Both the position numbers and the translations under genes were made by a program. A DNA stretch of 64,000 nucleotides from Tomitella fengzijianii (GTDB lineage Bacteria; Actinomycetota; Actinomycetes; Mycobacteriales; Mycobacteriaceae). Positions 30,296-39,938 of this stretch are shown one piece after another. The stretch is from the NCBI RefSeq assembly GCF_007559025.1, contig NZ_CP041765.1, positions 2,662,679 to 2,726,678 on the forward strand, written 5' to 3'. Every line of letters starts with the position of its first letter. Position 1 is the first letter of the stretch. The notes beneath the pieces were generated by a model. It searched no databases and was not told the origin of the DNA. It saw only the letters and a program-made list of their open reading frames with translations.

Positions 30296-31060
30296 TCACG
30301 CCCCGGTGGACGCGCCCAAACCGGACTCCGCCGTGCGCACGAGGATCGCGCCGCATTCCTCGCAGTGCACCACCTCTGCCGGGTCGGCGGACTTGATGCG
30401 TTCGATCTCCGCGCGGTCGATCTCCATCCGGCACGCCCCGCACCTGCGCGCGCGCAGCAGCGCGGCCCCGATGCCGGAGTTCGACCGCTGCCGTTCGTAG
30501 TCCGCGAGCAGCTCCTCCGGCAGCCCCCCGGAGAGCAGCTCCGCGCGCCGTGCGCGGGCGGAGCCCTCGGACGCGTCCAGGTCCGCCTCCGCCTCACCGA
30601 GCAGCCGCTGCGCCTCCGCGAGCTCCTGGTCCAGCACGTCGACCTGCGCGCCCGACCGGTCGAGGTCCTCGCCCGCGGCCTCCCGCTGCTCCATCACCGC
30701 GAGCAGGTCCTCCTCCAGCACTCCCCGGCGGCGCTGCAGGCTGGTGTTCTCATGCTCCATCTCGCTGAGCTGCTTCGCGGGGACCCCGCCCGCGGCGAGC
30801 CGTTCGGTGTTGCGCTGCTCCCGCTTGCGCACCGCGTCGACCTCGCCCTCGAGCTTGCGGATGTCCGCGTCGAGGTCCTCCAGGCTCATGTCGACCTTGA
30901 CCGCGGCGTCCTTGCGCGCGTTGCGTTCCGTCTCGATCCGCAGCGCCTCCTGCGCTTCGGGGAGGTTCCGGCGCCGGTGTGCGGCCTGGGCCAGTCCGGT
31001 GTCGATCTCGGCCAGGTCCAGCAACCGCCGCTGCACATCCGGTTCGGCTCTCACGCGCAT
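30296..31060 (-). CDS. C4-type zinc ribbon, long coiled-coil protein (CT398 family)
   Basis: A 254-residue protein: residues 1-190 are a charged alpha-helical hairpin with heptad-like EALRIETERNARKD and EELLSGGLPEEL-type sequence, and the C-terminus carries two CxxC knuckles (RRCGACRMEI and VHCEECGAIL), the zf-RING_7 ribbon. Matches Rv2229c and Chlamydia CT398, linked in other bacteria to transcription or secretion factors, but the actinobacterial role is unknown. ATG 31060. Sits between the Nif3-like and RNase H genes on the same strand. Confidence 0.9.
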   Translation of the reverse strand: MRVRAEPDVQRRLLDLAEIDTGLAQAAHRRRNLPEAQEALRIETERNARKDAAVKVDMSLEDLDADIRKLEGEVDAVRKREQRNTERLAAGGVPAKQLSEMEHENTSLQRRRGVLEEDLLAVMEQREAAGEDLDRSGAQVDVLDQELAEAQRLLGEAEADLDASEGSARARRAELLSGGLPEELLADYERQRSNSGIGAALLRARRCGACRMEIDRAEIERIKSADPAEVVHCEECGAILVRTAESGLGASTGA

Positions 31061-31190
31061 ATCTCCATTCGCCTCGACGTCTCCCCCGCCCCGACATCAT
31101 TTTCTGCAACCGTACCGTGGCGCCCGGCAGCACCCCCGGCGTCCGCCGCCATCGACGGCGCCGGACGCGCCCGACACCCGGCCCGCGGAG

Positions 31191-32402
31191 TCAGTCCCCG
31201 TGAGAGGCGCCCGCGGACACCGTCCACGGGTCGGTCCGCACGTCCGCGACTGTGACGGCCAACCGGTCGCCGAAGGCGCCTTCGAGCACACCGCCGACCT
31301 GCGCGCACCACGGGAACTCGCTCGCCCAGTGCGCCACGTCCACCAGCGCGGGGCCACCCGCACGCAGGTGCTCGTCCGCCGGGTGGTGGCGCAGATCGGC
31401 GGTGACGTAGGCGTCCACCCCGGACGCCGCGGCAGCGGCCAGCAACGAGTCCCCCGCACCGCCGCACACCGCGACCCGGCGCACGCGGCGCGCCGGGTCG
31501 CCGGCGGCGCGCACGCCCCACGACGTCGCCGGCAACGCCTGCGCGACATGCTCGGTGAACTGCTCGAGCGACTGTTCCCGCGCCAGCTCCCCGATCCGTC
31601 CGAGTCCTCGCGCAGTGGGCCGCGGCGCGAGCTCGATCAGGTCGTATGCGGGTTCCTCGTACGGGTGCGACGTGTGCAGGGCGGCGAGGACCGCCGCACG
31701 CACGGCACGCTCCGCCACCATCTCCACGCGAAGCTCGCGGACGTGCTCGAGCGCACCGACCGACCCGATGGCGGGGTCCGCCCCTGCGAGGGGACGGAAC
31801 TGCCCGTCTCCCTCCACCGACCAGCTGCAACTGTCGTAATCGCCGATACGGCCCGCGCCCGAGCCGAACATGGCGGCCCGCACCCGGTGGGCGTCGGCGG
31901 CCGGCACCATCACGGCCCATTTGTCGAGCGCCGGCGACGGCAAGGGGTCGAGGGGTCCGGTGACGGTCAGCCCCAACGCGTCCGCCAGCGCGTCGGATAC
32001 GCCGGGGTCCGCGCTGTCCGCGTTGGTGTGCGTGGTGAACAATGCGCAGCCGGACCGGATCAGGCGGTGCACCAGCGCCCCCTTGGGGGTGTGCGCGCCC
32101 ACGGTGTCCACCCCGCGGAGCAGCAGAGGATGATGCGCGATGATCAGCTGCGCGCCGGAGCGGACGGCCTCGTCCACCACTGCGGCCGTGGCATCGACGC
32201 AGACCAGCACCGATTCGACCGGCTCGTCGGGGTCGCCGCACACCAGGCCCACGGAATCCCAGGACTGCGCGAGGGACGGCGGGTAGGCCCGGTCGAGAAC
32301 ATCGATGACCGCGCCCAGCGTCACCGGACCGCCTGCAGGCGCCGTTTCCTGTGCTCCGTCCGCCGCACCACTCACGTTCGCGCTCCTCACCGACGCCGCC
32401 AT
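31191..32402 (-). CDS. Nif3/YqfO-like dinuclear metal protein
   Basis: A 403-residue member of the Nif3-like dinuclear metal centre family (GTP cyclohydrolase I type 2 annotation). N-terminal half: [26 protein letters not shown] and [19 protein letters not shown]-terminal half: [32 protein letters not shown] and [12 protein letters not shown] YqfO-type insertion domain lies between (about 150-260, with [14 protein letters not shown]). The metal-binding His and Asp are present. Molecular function is unsettled in the family. Divergent from the phosphatase fusion. Confidence 0.92.
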   Translation of the reverse strand: MAASVRSANVSGAADGAQETAPAGGPVTLGAVIDVLDRAYPPSLAQSWDSVGLVCGDPDEPVESVLVCVDATAAVVDEAVRSGAQLIIAHHPLLLRGVDTVGAHTPKGALVHRLIRSGCALFTTHTNADSADPGVSDALADALGLTVTGPLDPLPSPALDKWAVMVPAADAHRVRAAMFGSGAGRIGDYDSCSWSVEGDGQFRPLAGADPAIGSVGALEHVRELRVEMVAERAVRAAVLAALHTSHPYEEPAYDLIELAPRPTARGLGRIGELAREQSLEQFTEHVAQALPATSWGVRAAGDPARRVRRVAVCGGAGDSLLAAAAASGVDAYVTADLRHHPADEHLRAGGPALVDVAHWASEFPWCAQVGGVLEGAFGDRLAVTVADVRTDPWTVSAGASHGD

Positions 32403-32557
32403 CCGGACGCAGGCCGGGCCCGCGCGGGCCCGGCACGCTCCGGCCTGCCGACACGAACGCTACCGCCATCGCGGGCCCGGCCGGGCCTGTCTGGTCCCGG
32501 CCCCGCGCCCGCCCTCCCGCGGTCCCCGGCGCGCACCGGGACGGGGAGAATGCGGGC

Positions 32558-33817
32558 ATGCCTCCCCTCCTCACGCCCGCGCCCCTGGTGCTGTTCGATC
32601 TCGACGGCACGATCATGGATTCGGCCGCGGGAGTCGTCGGCTCGTTCCGCGCCGCACTCGCCCGCCACGGCGTCCCCGAGCCCGACGGCGACCTCCGCTC
32701 CCGCATCGTCGGGCCGCCGATGGCCGAGACGATGGCCGGGCTCGACGTGGCCCCGGAACAAGCGCGCGCGCTGCTGGCGGCGTATCACGCCGACTACTCC
32801 GCGTCGGGGTGGAAGGAGTCGACGGTGTTCCCCGGCATGGCCGACGTGCTCGCCGATCTGGCGGCACGGGGCGTGCGGCTGGCGATCACCACGTCGAAGC
32901 AGCAGACGGATGCCCGCAGGATCCTCGACGCGCACGACCTCGCCGGGCACTTCGAGGTGATCGCCGGCGCCGTCGGCGAGCGGCGCGCCAAGGCCGACGT
33001 CATCGCGCACGCCCTCGCCGGGCTCGGCGCGGAGGGATCCGCCCCGTCGGACGGCGCCGCCGTCGTCCTCGTCGGCGACCGCAGCCACGATGTGCTCGGC
33101 GCCGGCCGCCACGGCATCCCCGTCGCCTTCGTCCTGTGGGGGTACGGCACCCGCTCCGAGGCCGAGGGCGCCGCGTGGGTCGTCGACTCGCCCGAGGACC
33201 TGCAGGACACCGTGCTGCGGTTCCTGGAGCGCCGGTCCGCACCCGACAGCGGCGCGGACGCACCGCCGCCGCCCGCCGCCCCGTCCGGCGCGGTGCACGT
33301 GACGTTCGTGTGCACCGGCAACATCTGCCGGTCGCCCATGGCGGAGCAGATCGTCCGCGAACACCTCCGCCGCGCGGGCCTGGCGCAGGCGGTGCAGGTC
33401 TCCAGCGCGGGGATCGGCGACTGGCACGTAGGCGACCCCGCCGACCCCCGGGCCCGCGGCGAGCTGCGCGCGCACGGCTACGCCGACGACCACTCGGCGG
33501 CGCAGGTCGGGCCGGCGCACCTGGCCGCGGACCTCATCGTCGCGCTGGACTCCGGGCACCGGCGCGCCCTGCTCGACGCCGGCGCGGACCCCTCCCGGGT
33601 CCGCATGCTGCGCGCCTTCGACCGCCGCGCCACCGGGTCCGACGTGGCCGACCCCTACTACGGCGGGAACGGCGGCTTCGTCACCGTCCGCGAACAGATC
33701 GAGGCCGCGGCACCGGCGATCGTCGAGTGGGCCCGCGCCGCCGCGGCCGGCCGTGCCGCCGACGCACACGGCAACGACGCCGGAACCCCCGTCGGCAATG
33801 TCGAGGACCTCCCGTGA
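32558..33817 (+). CDS. Fused PtkA-like HAD protein and PtpA-like tyrosine phosphatase
   Basis: A single 419-residue frame joins two proteins separately encoded in M. tuberculosis (PtkA Rv2232 and PtpA Rv2234). Residues 1-225 are a HAD domain: FDLDGTIMDS (Asp14/Asp16), RIVGPPMAETM, RLAITTSKQQ and VLVGDRSHDV, closely resembling PtkA, which phosphorylates PtpA. A Pro/Ala-rich linker (about 226-245) leads to a low-molecular-weight phosphatase with VCTGNICRSPMAE (Cys252, Arg258) and the acid loop DVADPYYGG (Asp365; Tyr367/Tyr368 match the pair phosphorylated in PtpA). No stop or frameshift separates them. ATG 32558 is the start nearest the HAD motif. Divergent from the Nif3-like gene, 36 bp before the SURF1-like gene. 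Confidence 0.9.
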   Translation: MPPLLTPAPLVLFDLDGTIMDSAAGVVGSFRAALARHGVPEPDGDLRSRIVGPPMAETMAGLDVAPEQARALLAAYHADYSASGWKESTVFPGMADVLADLAARGVRLAITTSKQQTDARRILDAHDLAGHFEVIAGAVGERRAKADVIAHALAGLGAEGSAPSDGAAVVLVGDRSHDVLGAGRHGIPVAFVLWGYGTRSEAEGAAWVVDSPEDLQDTVLRFLERRSAPDSGADAPPPPAAPSGAVHVTFVCTGNICRSPMAEQIVREHLRRAGLAQAVQVSSAGIGDWHVGDPADPRARGELRAHGYADDHSAAQVGPAHLAADLIVALDSGHRRALLDAGADPSRVRMLRAFDRRATGSDVADPYYGGNGGFVTVREQIEAAAPAIVEWARAAAAGRAADAHGNDAGTPVGNVEDLP

Positions 33818-33840
33818 CCAGCACTGTTGAGACCATCGAC

Positions 33841-33846
33841 TACCGT
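33841..33846 (+). promoter_or_regulatory. -10-like hexamer of the SURF1-like gene
   Basis: TACCGT lies 7 nt before GTG 33854, supporting that start over the upstream TTG 33827. Confidence 0.5.
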
Positions 33847-33853
33847 TGACGCC

Positions 33854-34930
33854 GTGCGACGTCTGAGTTTCCTGCTACGGCCCGGGTGGCTGGCGCTGAT
33901 CGCGCTGTGCATCGCGTTCGCGTACATGTGCTTCACGGTCCTCGCCCCCTGGCAGCTGGGTAAGAGCTCGCGCAACTCGGACCGCAACGACAAGATCGCG
34001 GCGTCGCTGCACGCCGACCCCATTCCCGTCGGCCAGGTCTTCGACGGCACGTCGACGGTGGCCGACGCCGACGAGTGGCGCCCCGTCGCCGCCACCGGCA
34101 CCTACCTCGCCGACAAGCAGGTGCTGGCGCGGCTGCGGTCGATCGAAGGCGACCCGGCATACGAGGTCCTCGCACCGTTCCGCCTGGACGACGGGCGCAC
34201 GATCCTCGTCGACCGCGGATACGTGCGCCCCGACCAGCAGATGCAACCGCCGCAGATCGCGCCTCCCCCCGACGGGACGGTCACGCTCGACGCGCGCGTG
34301 CGGCAACCTGAGAAGGCGACGGGCGACCGTCCACCGGTGGACGAGGCCGGCTGGAAACAGGTGTACGCCATCGACCCGGCCAATGTGGGGGCGCTCACCG
34401 GCGTCGACCTGCTGGACGGCTACCTGCAGCTGGAGGCGGAGCAGCCCGGCGGCCTGGGAGTGATCGCGCTGCCGCAGCTCGATTCCGGCCCGTACCTGTC
34501 GTACGGCCTGCAGTGGCTGGCCTTCGGCATCATGGCGCCGCTGGGTGCCGGCTACTTCGTGTGGGCGGAACTGCGCGAGCGCCGGCTCCGGCGCGCCTAC
34601 GACCAGGCGGTCGCCTCCGGCTCGTGGCCGCCGCCCGGGACCGGTCCGGACCCCGATCCGGAGACGGGCACGGATGAGGATCCCGGCCGCACCTCCGGCG
34701 GTGCCGACGCGATCACTTCTGCGGCGCAGGCCGCCGACGCACACCGCGCACCGGAGTCCACGCCGCCCGCCGCCACGGCCGAGGAGGAGTTCGCGCACGT
34801 GATGCGGGGACGCAGGAAGCGCCGCGCCCACACCCCGATGCCGGTGCGGACGGCTGAGCGCACCCCCGTCGAAGAGCTTCCCGAGGCCCAGCGCCGCACC
34901 CTGGCGGAGCGCTACGGCAAGAAGTCCTGA
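33854..34930 (+). CDS. SURF1-family cytochrome oxidase biogenesis protein
   Basis: A 358-residue membrane protein. Helix 1 (GWLALIALCIAFAYMCFTVL) is followed by APWQLGKSSRN, an extracytoplasmic domain with TGTYLADKQVLARLRS, FRLDDGRTILVDRGYVRP and helix 2 (YGLQWLAFGIMAPLGAGYFVW). These are SURF1 features; SURF1 helps insert haem a into cytochrome aa3. The C-terminal 110 residues are a low-complexity Pro/Asp/Glu segment ending in a basic tail, longer than in most homologues. Corresponds to Rv2235c but on the same strand as PtpA here. Confidence 0.9.
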   Translation: MRRLSFLLRPGWLALIALCIAFAYMCFTVLAPWQLGKSSRNSDRNDKIAASLHADPIPVGQVFDGTSTVADADEWRPVAATGTYLADKQVLARLRSIEGDPAYEVLAPFRLDDGRTILVDRGYVRPDQQMQPPQIAPPPDGTVTLDARVRQPEKATGDRPPVDEAGWKQVYAIDPANVGALTGVDLLDGYLQLEAEQPGGLGVIALPQLDSGPYLSYGLQWLAFGIMAPLGAGYFVWAELRERRLRRAYDQAVASGSWPPPGTGPDPDPETGTDEDPGRTSGGADAITSAAQAADAHRAPESTPPAATAEEEFAHVMRGRRKRRAHTPMPVRTAERTPVEELPEAQRRTLAERYGKKS

Positions 34931-34999
34931 CCGCGTCGGCCGGCTGATCCCGGTGAGCGGCGCCACAGCAGAGCCCGCCACGTGCGGCCGCGGTTCGCC

Positions 35000-35005
35000 T
35001 ACCAT
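35000..35005 (+). promoter_or_regulatory. -10-like hexamer of the small acidic ORF
   Basis: TACCAT, 5 nt before ATG 35011; no Shine-Dalgarno. Confidence 0.4.
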
Positions 35006-35010
35006 GTGGT

Positions 35011-35262
35011 ATGGCCGATGACAGGAGAACCACAGCAGACAGGACCGCCCGCGTCGGCGCTTCGGCTGCCGCGGCCGGCGGCGACGCGTTCGACGCGATG
35101 ACGGACGCCGATCGCGCGGATCAATCCACACCAGTCGACCAGGACGAGGGCCCCGACTTCCCGGACCGGCCGGTGGGCGAACGCTTCGTGGACGAGGCCG
35201 ATGCGCTCGACCAGGAACGCGAGGAGCCGCTGGACGACTCCGACGAGTACCAGCCGGAATAG
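35011..35262 (+). CDS. Small acidic hypothetical protein
   Basis: An 83-residue product, strongly acidic in its second half (VDQDEGPDFPDRPVGERF, VDEADALDQEREEPLDDSDE). The EADALDQ motif with acidic flanks is seen in several small actinobacterial proteins of unknown role. No membrane or signal segment. ATG 35011 follows a -10-like box. It ends 39 bp before a strong hairpin shared with tRNA-Val. Confidence 0.65.
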   Translation: MADDRRTTADRTARVGASAAAAGGDAFDAMTDADRADQSTPVDQDEGPDFPDRPVGERFVDEADALDQEREEPLDDSDEYQPE

Positions 35263-35300
35263 GAGCGCACCGCGCGGCCGGCACGACCGCAATGACGATG

Positions 35301-35328
35301 CCCCTCACCTGTTCATGCAGGTGAGGGG
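35301..35328. terminator. Hairpin between the small acidic ORF and tRNA-Val
   Basis: Perfect 11-bp stem (35301-35311 with 35318-35328) and a 6-nt loop, followed on the plus strand by CTCTTCGTT. It can serve both the plus-strand ORF and the minus-strand tRNA. Confidence 0.75.
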
Positions 35329-35341
35329 CTCTTCGTTGCGG

Positions 35342-35413
35342 TGGGCGCGACTGGGATCGAACCAGCGACCGCCTGTGTGTAAGACAGGAGCTCTACCGCT
35401 GAGCTACACGCCC
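35342..35413 (-). tRNA. tRNA-Val (anticodon TAC)
   Basis: Minus strand: acceptor GGGCGTG pairs with CGCGCCC, D-arm TAGCTCAGCGGTAGAGCT, anticodon stem CCTGT/ACAGG around loop CTTACAC (anticodon TAC), T-arm CGCTGGTTCGATCCCAG. 72 nt, CCA not encoded. A hairpin terminator lies 13 bp downstream. Confidence 0.95.
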
Positions 35414-35474
35414 CGGAACGCACCGGCACGCCCCGCTGATCGGGGGTTCCGGTGCGTCCAGCAATCTAGCGCAT

Positions 35475-35972
35475 TCACTCGGTCAAGGCCGCAAGCGCCT
35501 TCTCCCACACGCTCTGGTCGCGGGGTTCCCCCGGCCCGTTCATCTCCGCGAAGCGGACCACTCCGGCCTTATCGATGACGAAGGTCCCGCGATTGGCGAT
35601 GCCGGCGTCCTCGTTGAACACGCCGTAGAGCTGCGCCACCTCGCCGTGCGGCCAGAAGTCCGACAGCAGGGGGAACGTGTAACCCTGCTCGGCGGCCCAG
35701 ATCTTGTGCGTCGGCGAGGGCCCCACCGATACGGCGAGGATCTCGGTGTCGTCGTTCTGGAACGTCGGCAGGTTGTCGCGCACCCGGCACAACTCGCCCT
35801 GGCACACCCCGGTGAACGCCAACGGATAGAACACCACCAGCACGTTCTTCCGGCCCTGGAACGACGAGAGCGTCACGGGCTGGTTGTCCTGATCCTTGAG
35901 CGTGAAGTCCGGCGCCTCATCACCGACCCGGATCGTCGGGCCTCCCTGCGCCGTCTGCGAACCATCGGTCAT
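35475..35972 (-). CDS. ahpE: AhpE-type peroxiredoxin
   Basis: A 165-residue thioredoxin-fold peroxidase reducing H2O2 and peroxynitrite. The active site FYPLAFTGVCQGELC has Thr54 and the peroxidatic Cys57; a second cysteine, Cys62, five residues on, could form an intramolecular disulfide. GDEAPDFTLKDQDNQPVTL and GTFVIDKAGVVRF complete the AhpC/TSA fold. Matches M. tuberculosis AhpE, a one-cysteine enzyme, in sequence and position near DUF3052 and aceE. ATG 35972. Confidence 0.94.
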   Translation of the reverse strand: MTDGSQTAQGGPTIRVGDEAPDFTLKDQDNQPVTLSSFQGRKNVLVVFYPLAFTGVCQGELCRVRDNLPTFQNDDTEILAVSVGPSPTHKIWAAEQGYTFPLLSDFWPHGEVAQLYGVFNEDAGIANRGTFVIDKAGVVRFAEMNGPGEPRDQSVWEKALAALTE

Positions 35973-36012
35973 CGCTACGAGTCCTTCCTGGTCGGCACGT
36001 CGCGGCGCACGC

Positions 36013-36447
36013 TCAGCGCTTGATCGCCCGGGACGTGGGCTGCACGAGGCGGCTCGCCGTCCACGCGCCGAGCTTGATCGACGAAGTCTGCATCAGGCCG
36101 GCGGTGGGGGCCGACTCGGCGATCTCGCTGGGCTCGACGTGGCCGTCGCTGCCGGTCTTCGGTGTGAGCACCCACACGAAGCCCTCCTCGGACAGCGGGC
36201 TGATGATGTCCATGAGCTCGTCGACCAGGTCGCCGTCCCCTTCGCGCCACCAGAGGATGACGACGTCGACCACCTCGTCGGTGTCGACGTCCTCCATCTC
36301 GCCGCCGATCACGGCCTCGATGGCCTCTCTCACCACATCGTCGGTGTCGTCGTCCCAACCGACCTCCTGCACCACCGTATCGGCGTCGATGCCGAGCATC
36401 TGCGGGTAGTTCTGGGCGTCCGCGGCGACCACGGTGGTCATCTCCAT
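36013..36447 (-). CDS. DUF3052 protein
   Basis: A 144-residue acidic protein: VVAADAQNYPQMLGI, VVQEVGWDDDTDDVVREAI, VVILWWREGDGDLVDELMD, VWVLTPKTGSDGHV and a basic end RLVQPTSRAIKR. This is DUF3052, conserved upstream of aceE in mycobacteria. It has no signal or membrane segment and no known activity; it may fold as a small alpha/beta domain. Start at ATG 36447, with a second ATG at 36441 equally possible. Divergent from aceE across a 526-bp gap. Confidence 0.9.
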   Translation of the reverse strand: MEMTTVVAADAQNYPQMLGIDADTVVQEVGWDDDTDDVVREAIEAVIGGEMEDVDTDEVVDVVILWWREGDGDLVDELMDIISPLSEEGFVWVLTPKTGSDGHVEPSEIAESAPTAGLMQTSSIKLGAWTASRLVQPTSRAIKR

Positions 36448-36973
36448 TCTTTCGAAGGTCTCGGGCGGTTCTCGGCCGCCCGATCAGGCTCCCGGCGGAT
36501 ACCGGTCACCTGAAAGCGAACATGGTCTGAGCCACGAGCGCAACCACAACGGTAGGTGGTCACGGCCGTGTCGTCGTAGTCCAGTACCGGGATCAGGCCC
36601 GATGACGCGTTACGCCGCAGGTGACCCCTGCCCTGGATTGTCGCCCACTCCGCCCGCCGACGCGGCCGTAACGGCGGCTTTCACCCGTGTCCGCCGCACG
36701 TGGGAGCACACGTCGGCCCACGTTCGCGCGGCCCCTGCTCGACTCTCACCGACCGCGATCGGGTTTGTTACCGACCAGACTGTGGGAACTCATGCGGCAT
36801 CCCGTGTGCATTGAGGCACGATGGACTGTGACGCGGTCGCGCGGTCACTCAGTGGTGCCCGCAGCAGACCGTGCCGGTACCGACACCGACACACGGTAGG
36901 CGCGCGCCCACACCCCGGGGGCTCGCCAGGACACGGGCGCACACCAGCGCCCTCGCGCATCAAGGAGTACGGC
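36448..36973. other. Non-coding gap upstream of aceE
   Basis: 526 bp between divergent DUF3052 and aceE. Short frames through it look random in codon use. It must hold the aceE promoter(s); a slightly AT-richer patch around 36761-36790 (GGGTTTGTTACCGACC) is the best place to look. I see no riboswitch or RNA gene. Confidence 0.5.
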
Positions 36974-39859
36974 TTGTCGAACGAAGTCCAGGATCCGGCC
37001 CGCGCTGCACAGGGGCAGCCGGCGGTCGACGGTAAGGCAACCACGCCGGGAGGCGGCGTGCAGGATTCGGCGCACCGCCCGTCCCGCGGCGGCGACAACC
37101 GGGTGCGCGTTATCCGCGAGGGCGTCGCCTCCTACCTGCCGGACATCGATCCGGAGGAGACCGACGAGTGGCTCGAGTCGGTCGACGACCTCCTCGAGCG
37201 GTCCGGGCCCGGCCGCACCCGCTACCTGATGCTGCGGATGCTCGAGCGCGCCGGCGAGCGGCACGTGGCACTGCCGGCGCTCACCTCGACCGACTTCGTC
37301 AACTCGATCCCCACCGAGAACGAGCCCTGGTTCCCCGGCGACGAGGACGTGGAGCGCACGTTCCGCCGGTGGATCCGGTGGAACGCCGCGATCATGGTGC
37401 ACCGCGCGCAGCGCCCGGGCATCGGCGTCGGCGGCCACATCTCCACCTACGCCTCCTCCGCGGCGCTCTACGAGGTGGGCTTCAACCACTTCTTCCGGGG
37501 CAAGGACCACCCCGGCGGCGGCGACCAGGTGTTCATCCAGGGCCACGCCTCCCCCGGCATCTACGCGCGCGCGTTCCTCGAGGGGCGCATCCCGGCCGAA
37601 CAGCTCGACGGCTTCCGCCAGGAGAAGAGCCACGCGGCCAAGGGCTCGCTGCCCAGCTACCCGCATCCGCACCTGATGCCGGAGTTCTGGGAGTACCCCA
37701 CCGTGTCGATGGGCATCGGGCCGATGAACTCGATCTACCAGGCGCGCTTCAACAAGTACCTGCACAACCGCGACATCAAGGACACCTCGCAACAGCACGT
37801 GTGGGGGTTCCTGGGCGACGGCGAGATGGACGAGGCCGAGTCCCGCGGGCTGGTGCACGTCGCCGCCATGGAGGGGCTCGACAACCTCACCTGGGTGATC
37901 AACTGCAACCTGCAGCGTCTCGACGGGCCCGTGCGCGGCAACGGCAAGATCGTCCAGGAGCTCGAGTCGTTCTTCCGCGGGGCCGGCTGGAACGTCATCA
38001 AGGTGGTGTGGGGCCGCGAGTGGGACGCCCTGCTGCAGGCGGACAAGGACGGCGCCCTGGTCAACCTCATGAACGCCACGCCGGACGGGGACTACCAGAC
38101 CTACAAGGCCAAGGACGGCGCCTACGTCCGCGAGCACTTCTTCGGACGCGACCCGCGGACGAAGGAACTGGTGAAAGACCTGAGCGACGAGCAGATCTGG
38201 AACCTCAAGCGCGGCGGCCACGACTACCGCAAGGTCTACGCGGCGTACGCGGCGGCGATGCAGCACACCGGCCAGCCGACGGTGATCCTGGCGCTGACCA
38301 TCAAGGGCTACTCGATCACCCACTTCGAGGGCCGCAACGCGACGCACCAGATGAAGAAGCTCACCCTCGACGACCTCAAGGAGTTCCGCGACAAGATGCG
38401 GATCCCGGTCTCCGACGCCGAGCTCGAGCAGGACCCGTACCTTCCCCCCTACTACCACCCCGGCGATGCCGCGCCCGAGATCCGGTACATGCGGGACCGC
38501 CGCAGCAAGCTGGGCGGCTTCGTGCCGGAGCGGCGCACCGCGGCGAAGCCCCTCGCCCTCCCCGGGGACAAGGCCTACGACGTGGTCCGGAAGGGCTCGG
38601 GCAAGCAGGAGGTCGCCACCACGATGGCGCTCGTGCGCGTGTTCAAGGAGCTCCTGCGCGACAAGGAGATCGGCTGGCGCATCGTCCCGATCATCCCGGA
38701 CGAGGCGCGGACCTTCGGCATGGACTCGTGGTTCCCCTCCCTGAAGATCTACAACCCCAACGGGCAGACGTACACGTCGGTGGACGCCGACCTGATGCTG
38801 GCCTACAAGGAGTCCGAGGCGGGCCACATCCTGCACGAGGGCATCAACGAGGCCGGCGCCGTCGCCTCGTTCACCGCGGTGGGGACCTCCTACGCCACCC
38901 ACGGCGTGCCGATGATCCCCGTCTACATCTTCTATTCGATGTTCGGCTTCCAGCGCACCGGCGACGGATTCTGGGCCGCGGCGGACCAGATGACGCGCGG
39001 GTTCGTCCTCGGCGCCACCGCCGGGCGCACCACGTTGACCGGTGAGGGCCTCCAGCACGCCGACGGCCACTCGCTGATCCTGGCGGCCACCAACCCCGGC
39101 AGCGTCGCCTACGACCCCGCCTACGCCTACGAGCTGGGCCACATCATCAAGGACGGCCTGCGCCGGATGTACGGCGGCACCGTGAACCCGGACGGTTCGA
39201 TGGCGCCCGGATTCGGCGGCGAGAACGTCTTCTACTACCTGACGATCTACAACGAGCCGATGGTCCAGCCCGCCGAGCCCGAGGACCTCGACCTCGAGGG
39301 CCTGCTCAAGGGCATCTACCGGCTCGCGAAGTCGACCGGCGACGGCCCCCGGGCGCACATCCTCGCCTCCGGCGTCGGCATGCCGTGGGCGCTGCGCGCG
39401 CAGGAGCTGCTGGCCGGGGAATGGGGCGTTTCCGCGGACGTCTGGTCGGTGACCTCGTGGTCCGAGCTGCGGCGGGACGGCATCGAGTGCGAGCGCGACG
39501 CGCTGCGCGACCCGTCCGCGGAGCCGCGCACGCCCTACCTCCAGCAGGTGCTGGCCGGCGAGCAGGGGCCGTTCATCGCGGTATCCGACTGGATGCGCCA
39601 GGTGCCCGACCAGATCCGCCAGTGGATTCCCGGCGACTACACCTCGCTCGGCACGGACGGATTCGGATTCTCGGACACGCGTGAGGGGGCGCGCCGCTTC
39701 TTCAACGTCGACGCCGAATCGGTCGTGGTGGCCGTGCTGCGGTCCCTCGCACGCGAGGGCAGCGTCGACGCCTCCGCACCGGTGGAGGCCGCGCGGCGCT
39801 ACCGGATCGCCGAGGTGCTGCCCGCGCCGGAGCAGACCACCCCGACCAACGTCGACTGA
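36974..39859 (+). CDS. aceE: Pyruvate dehydrogenase E1 component, homodimeric type
   Basis: TPP-dependent E1 that decarboxylates pyruvate and acetylates lipoyl groups of DlaT. The 961-residue product has the homodimeric AceE layout: [31 protein letters not shown]-type N-terminus, TPP-binding motif [12 protein letters not shown] ending in [16 protein letters not shown], and later GLQHADGHS and [13 protein letters not shown]. The start is taken as TTG 36974 because AAGGAG lies 6 nt before it and the protein then opens [11 protein letters not shown]; the frame is open 51 codons further upstream without family similarity. E2 is encoded 31 kb upstream in this window. Ends in a 12-bp hairpin. Confidence 0.95.
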   Translation: MSNEVQDPARAAQGQPAVDGKATTPGGGVQDSAHRPSRGGDNRVRVIREGVASYLPDIDPEETDEWLESVDDLLERSGPGRTRYLMLRMLERAGERHVALPALTSTDFVNSIPTENEPWFPGDEDVERTFRRWIRWNAAIMVHRAQRPGIGVGGHISTYASSAALYEVGFNHFFRGKDHPGGGDQVFIQGHASPGIYARAFLEGRIPAEQLDGFRQEKSHAAKGSLPSYPHPHLMPEFWEYPTVSMGIGPMNSIYQARFNKYLHNRDIKDTSQQHVWGFLGDGEMDEAESRGLVHVAAMEGLDNLTWVINCNLQRLDGPVRGNGKIVQELESFFRGAGWNVIKVVWGREWDALLQADKDGALVNLMNATPDGDYQTYKAKDGAYVREHFFGRDPRTKELVKDLSDEQIWNLKRGGHDYRKVYAAYAAAMQHTGQPTVILALTIKGYSITHFEGRNATHQMKKLTLDDLKEFRDKMRIPVSDAELEQDPYLPPYYHPGDAAPEIRYMRDRRSKLGGFVPERRTAAKPLALPGDKAYDVVRKGSGKQEVATTMALVRVFKELLRDKEIGWRIVPIIPDEARTFGMDSWFPSLKIYNPNGQTYTSVDADLMLAYKESEAGHILHEGINEAGAVASFTAVGTSYATHGVPMIPVYIFYSMFGFQRTGDGFWAAADQMTRGFVLGATAGRTTLTGEGLQHADGHSLILAATNPGSVAYDPAYAYELGHIIKDGLRRMYGGTVNPDGSMAPGFGGENVFYYLTIYNEPMVQPAEPEDLDLEGLLKGIYRLAKSTGDGPRAHILASGVGMPWALRAQELLAGEWGVSADVWSVTSWSELRRDGIECERDALRDPSAEPRTPYLQQVLAGEQGPFIAVSDWMRQVPDQIRQWIPGDYTSLGTDGFGFSDTREGARRFFNVDAESVVVAVLRSLAREGSVDASAPVEAARRYRIAEVLPAPEQTTPTNVD

Positions 39860-39872
39860 CCGGGTGCCGAGC

Positions 39873-39917
39873 GCCGCGCCGGCCGGGGTGCCACAAAGCG
39901 TCCCGGGCCGGCGCGGC
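39873..39917. terminator. Hairpin after aceE
   Basis: Perfect 12-bp stem (39873-39884 with 39906-39917) and 21-nt loop, 13 bp after the aceE stop; no T tract. Confidence 0.55.
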
Positions 39918-39926
39918 CGCCCACGG

Positions 39927-39932
39927 TAGCGT
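39927..39932 (+). promoter_or_regulatory. -10-like hexamer of mabR
   Basis: TAGCGT lies 6 nt before ATG 39939, consistent with a leaderless transcript. Confidence 0.5.
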
Positions 39933-39938
39933 TTGAGC

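Noticed and set aside
36434-36814. Open frame upstream of aceE
   Set aside because: No ribosome-binding site, no recognisable sequence, and irregular composition.
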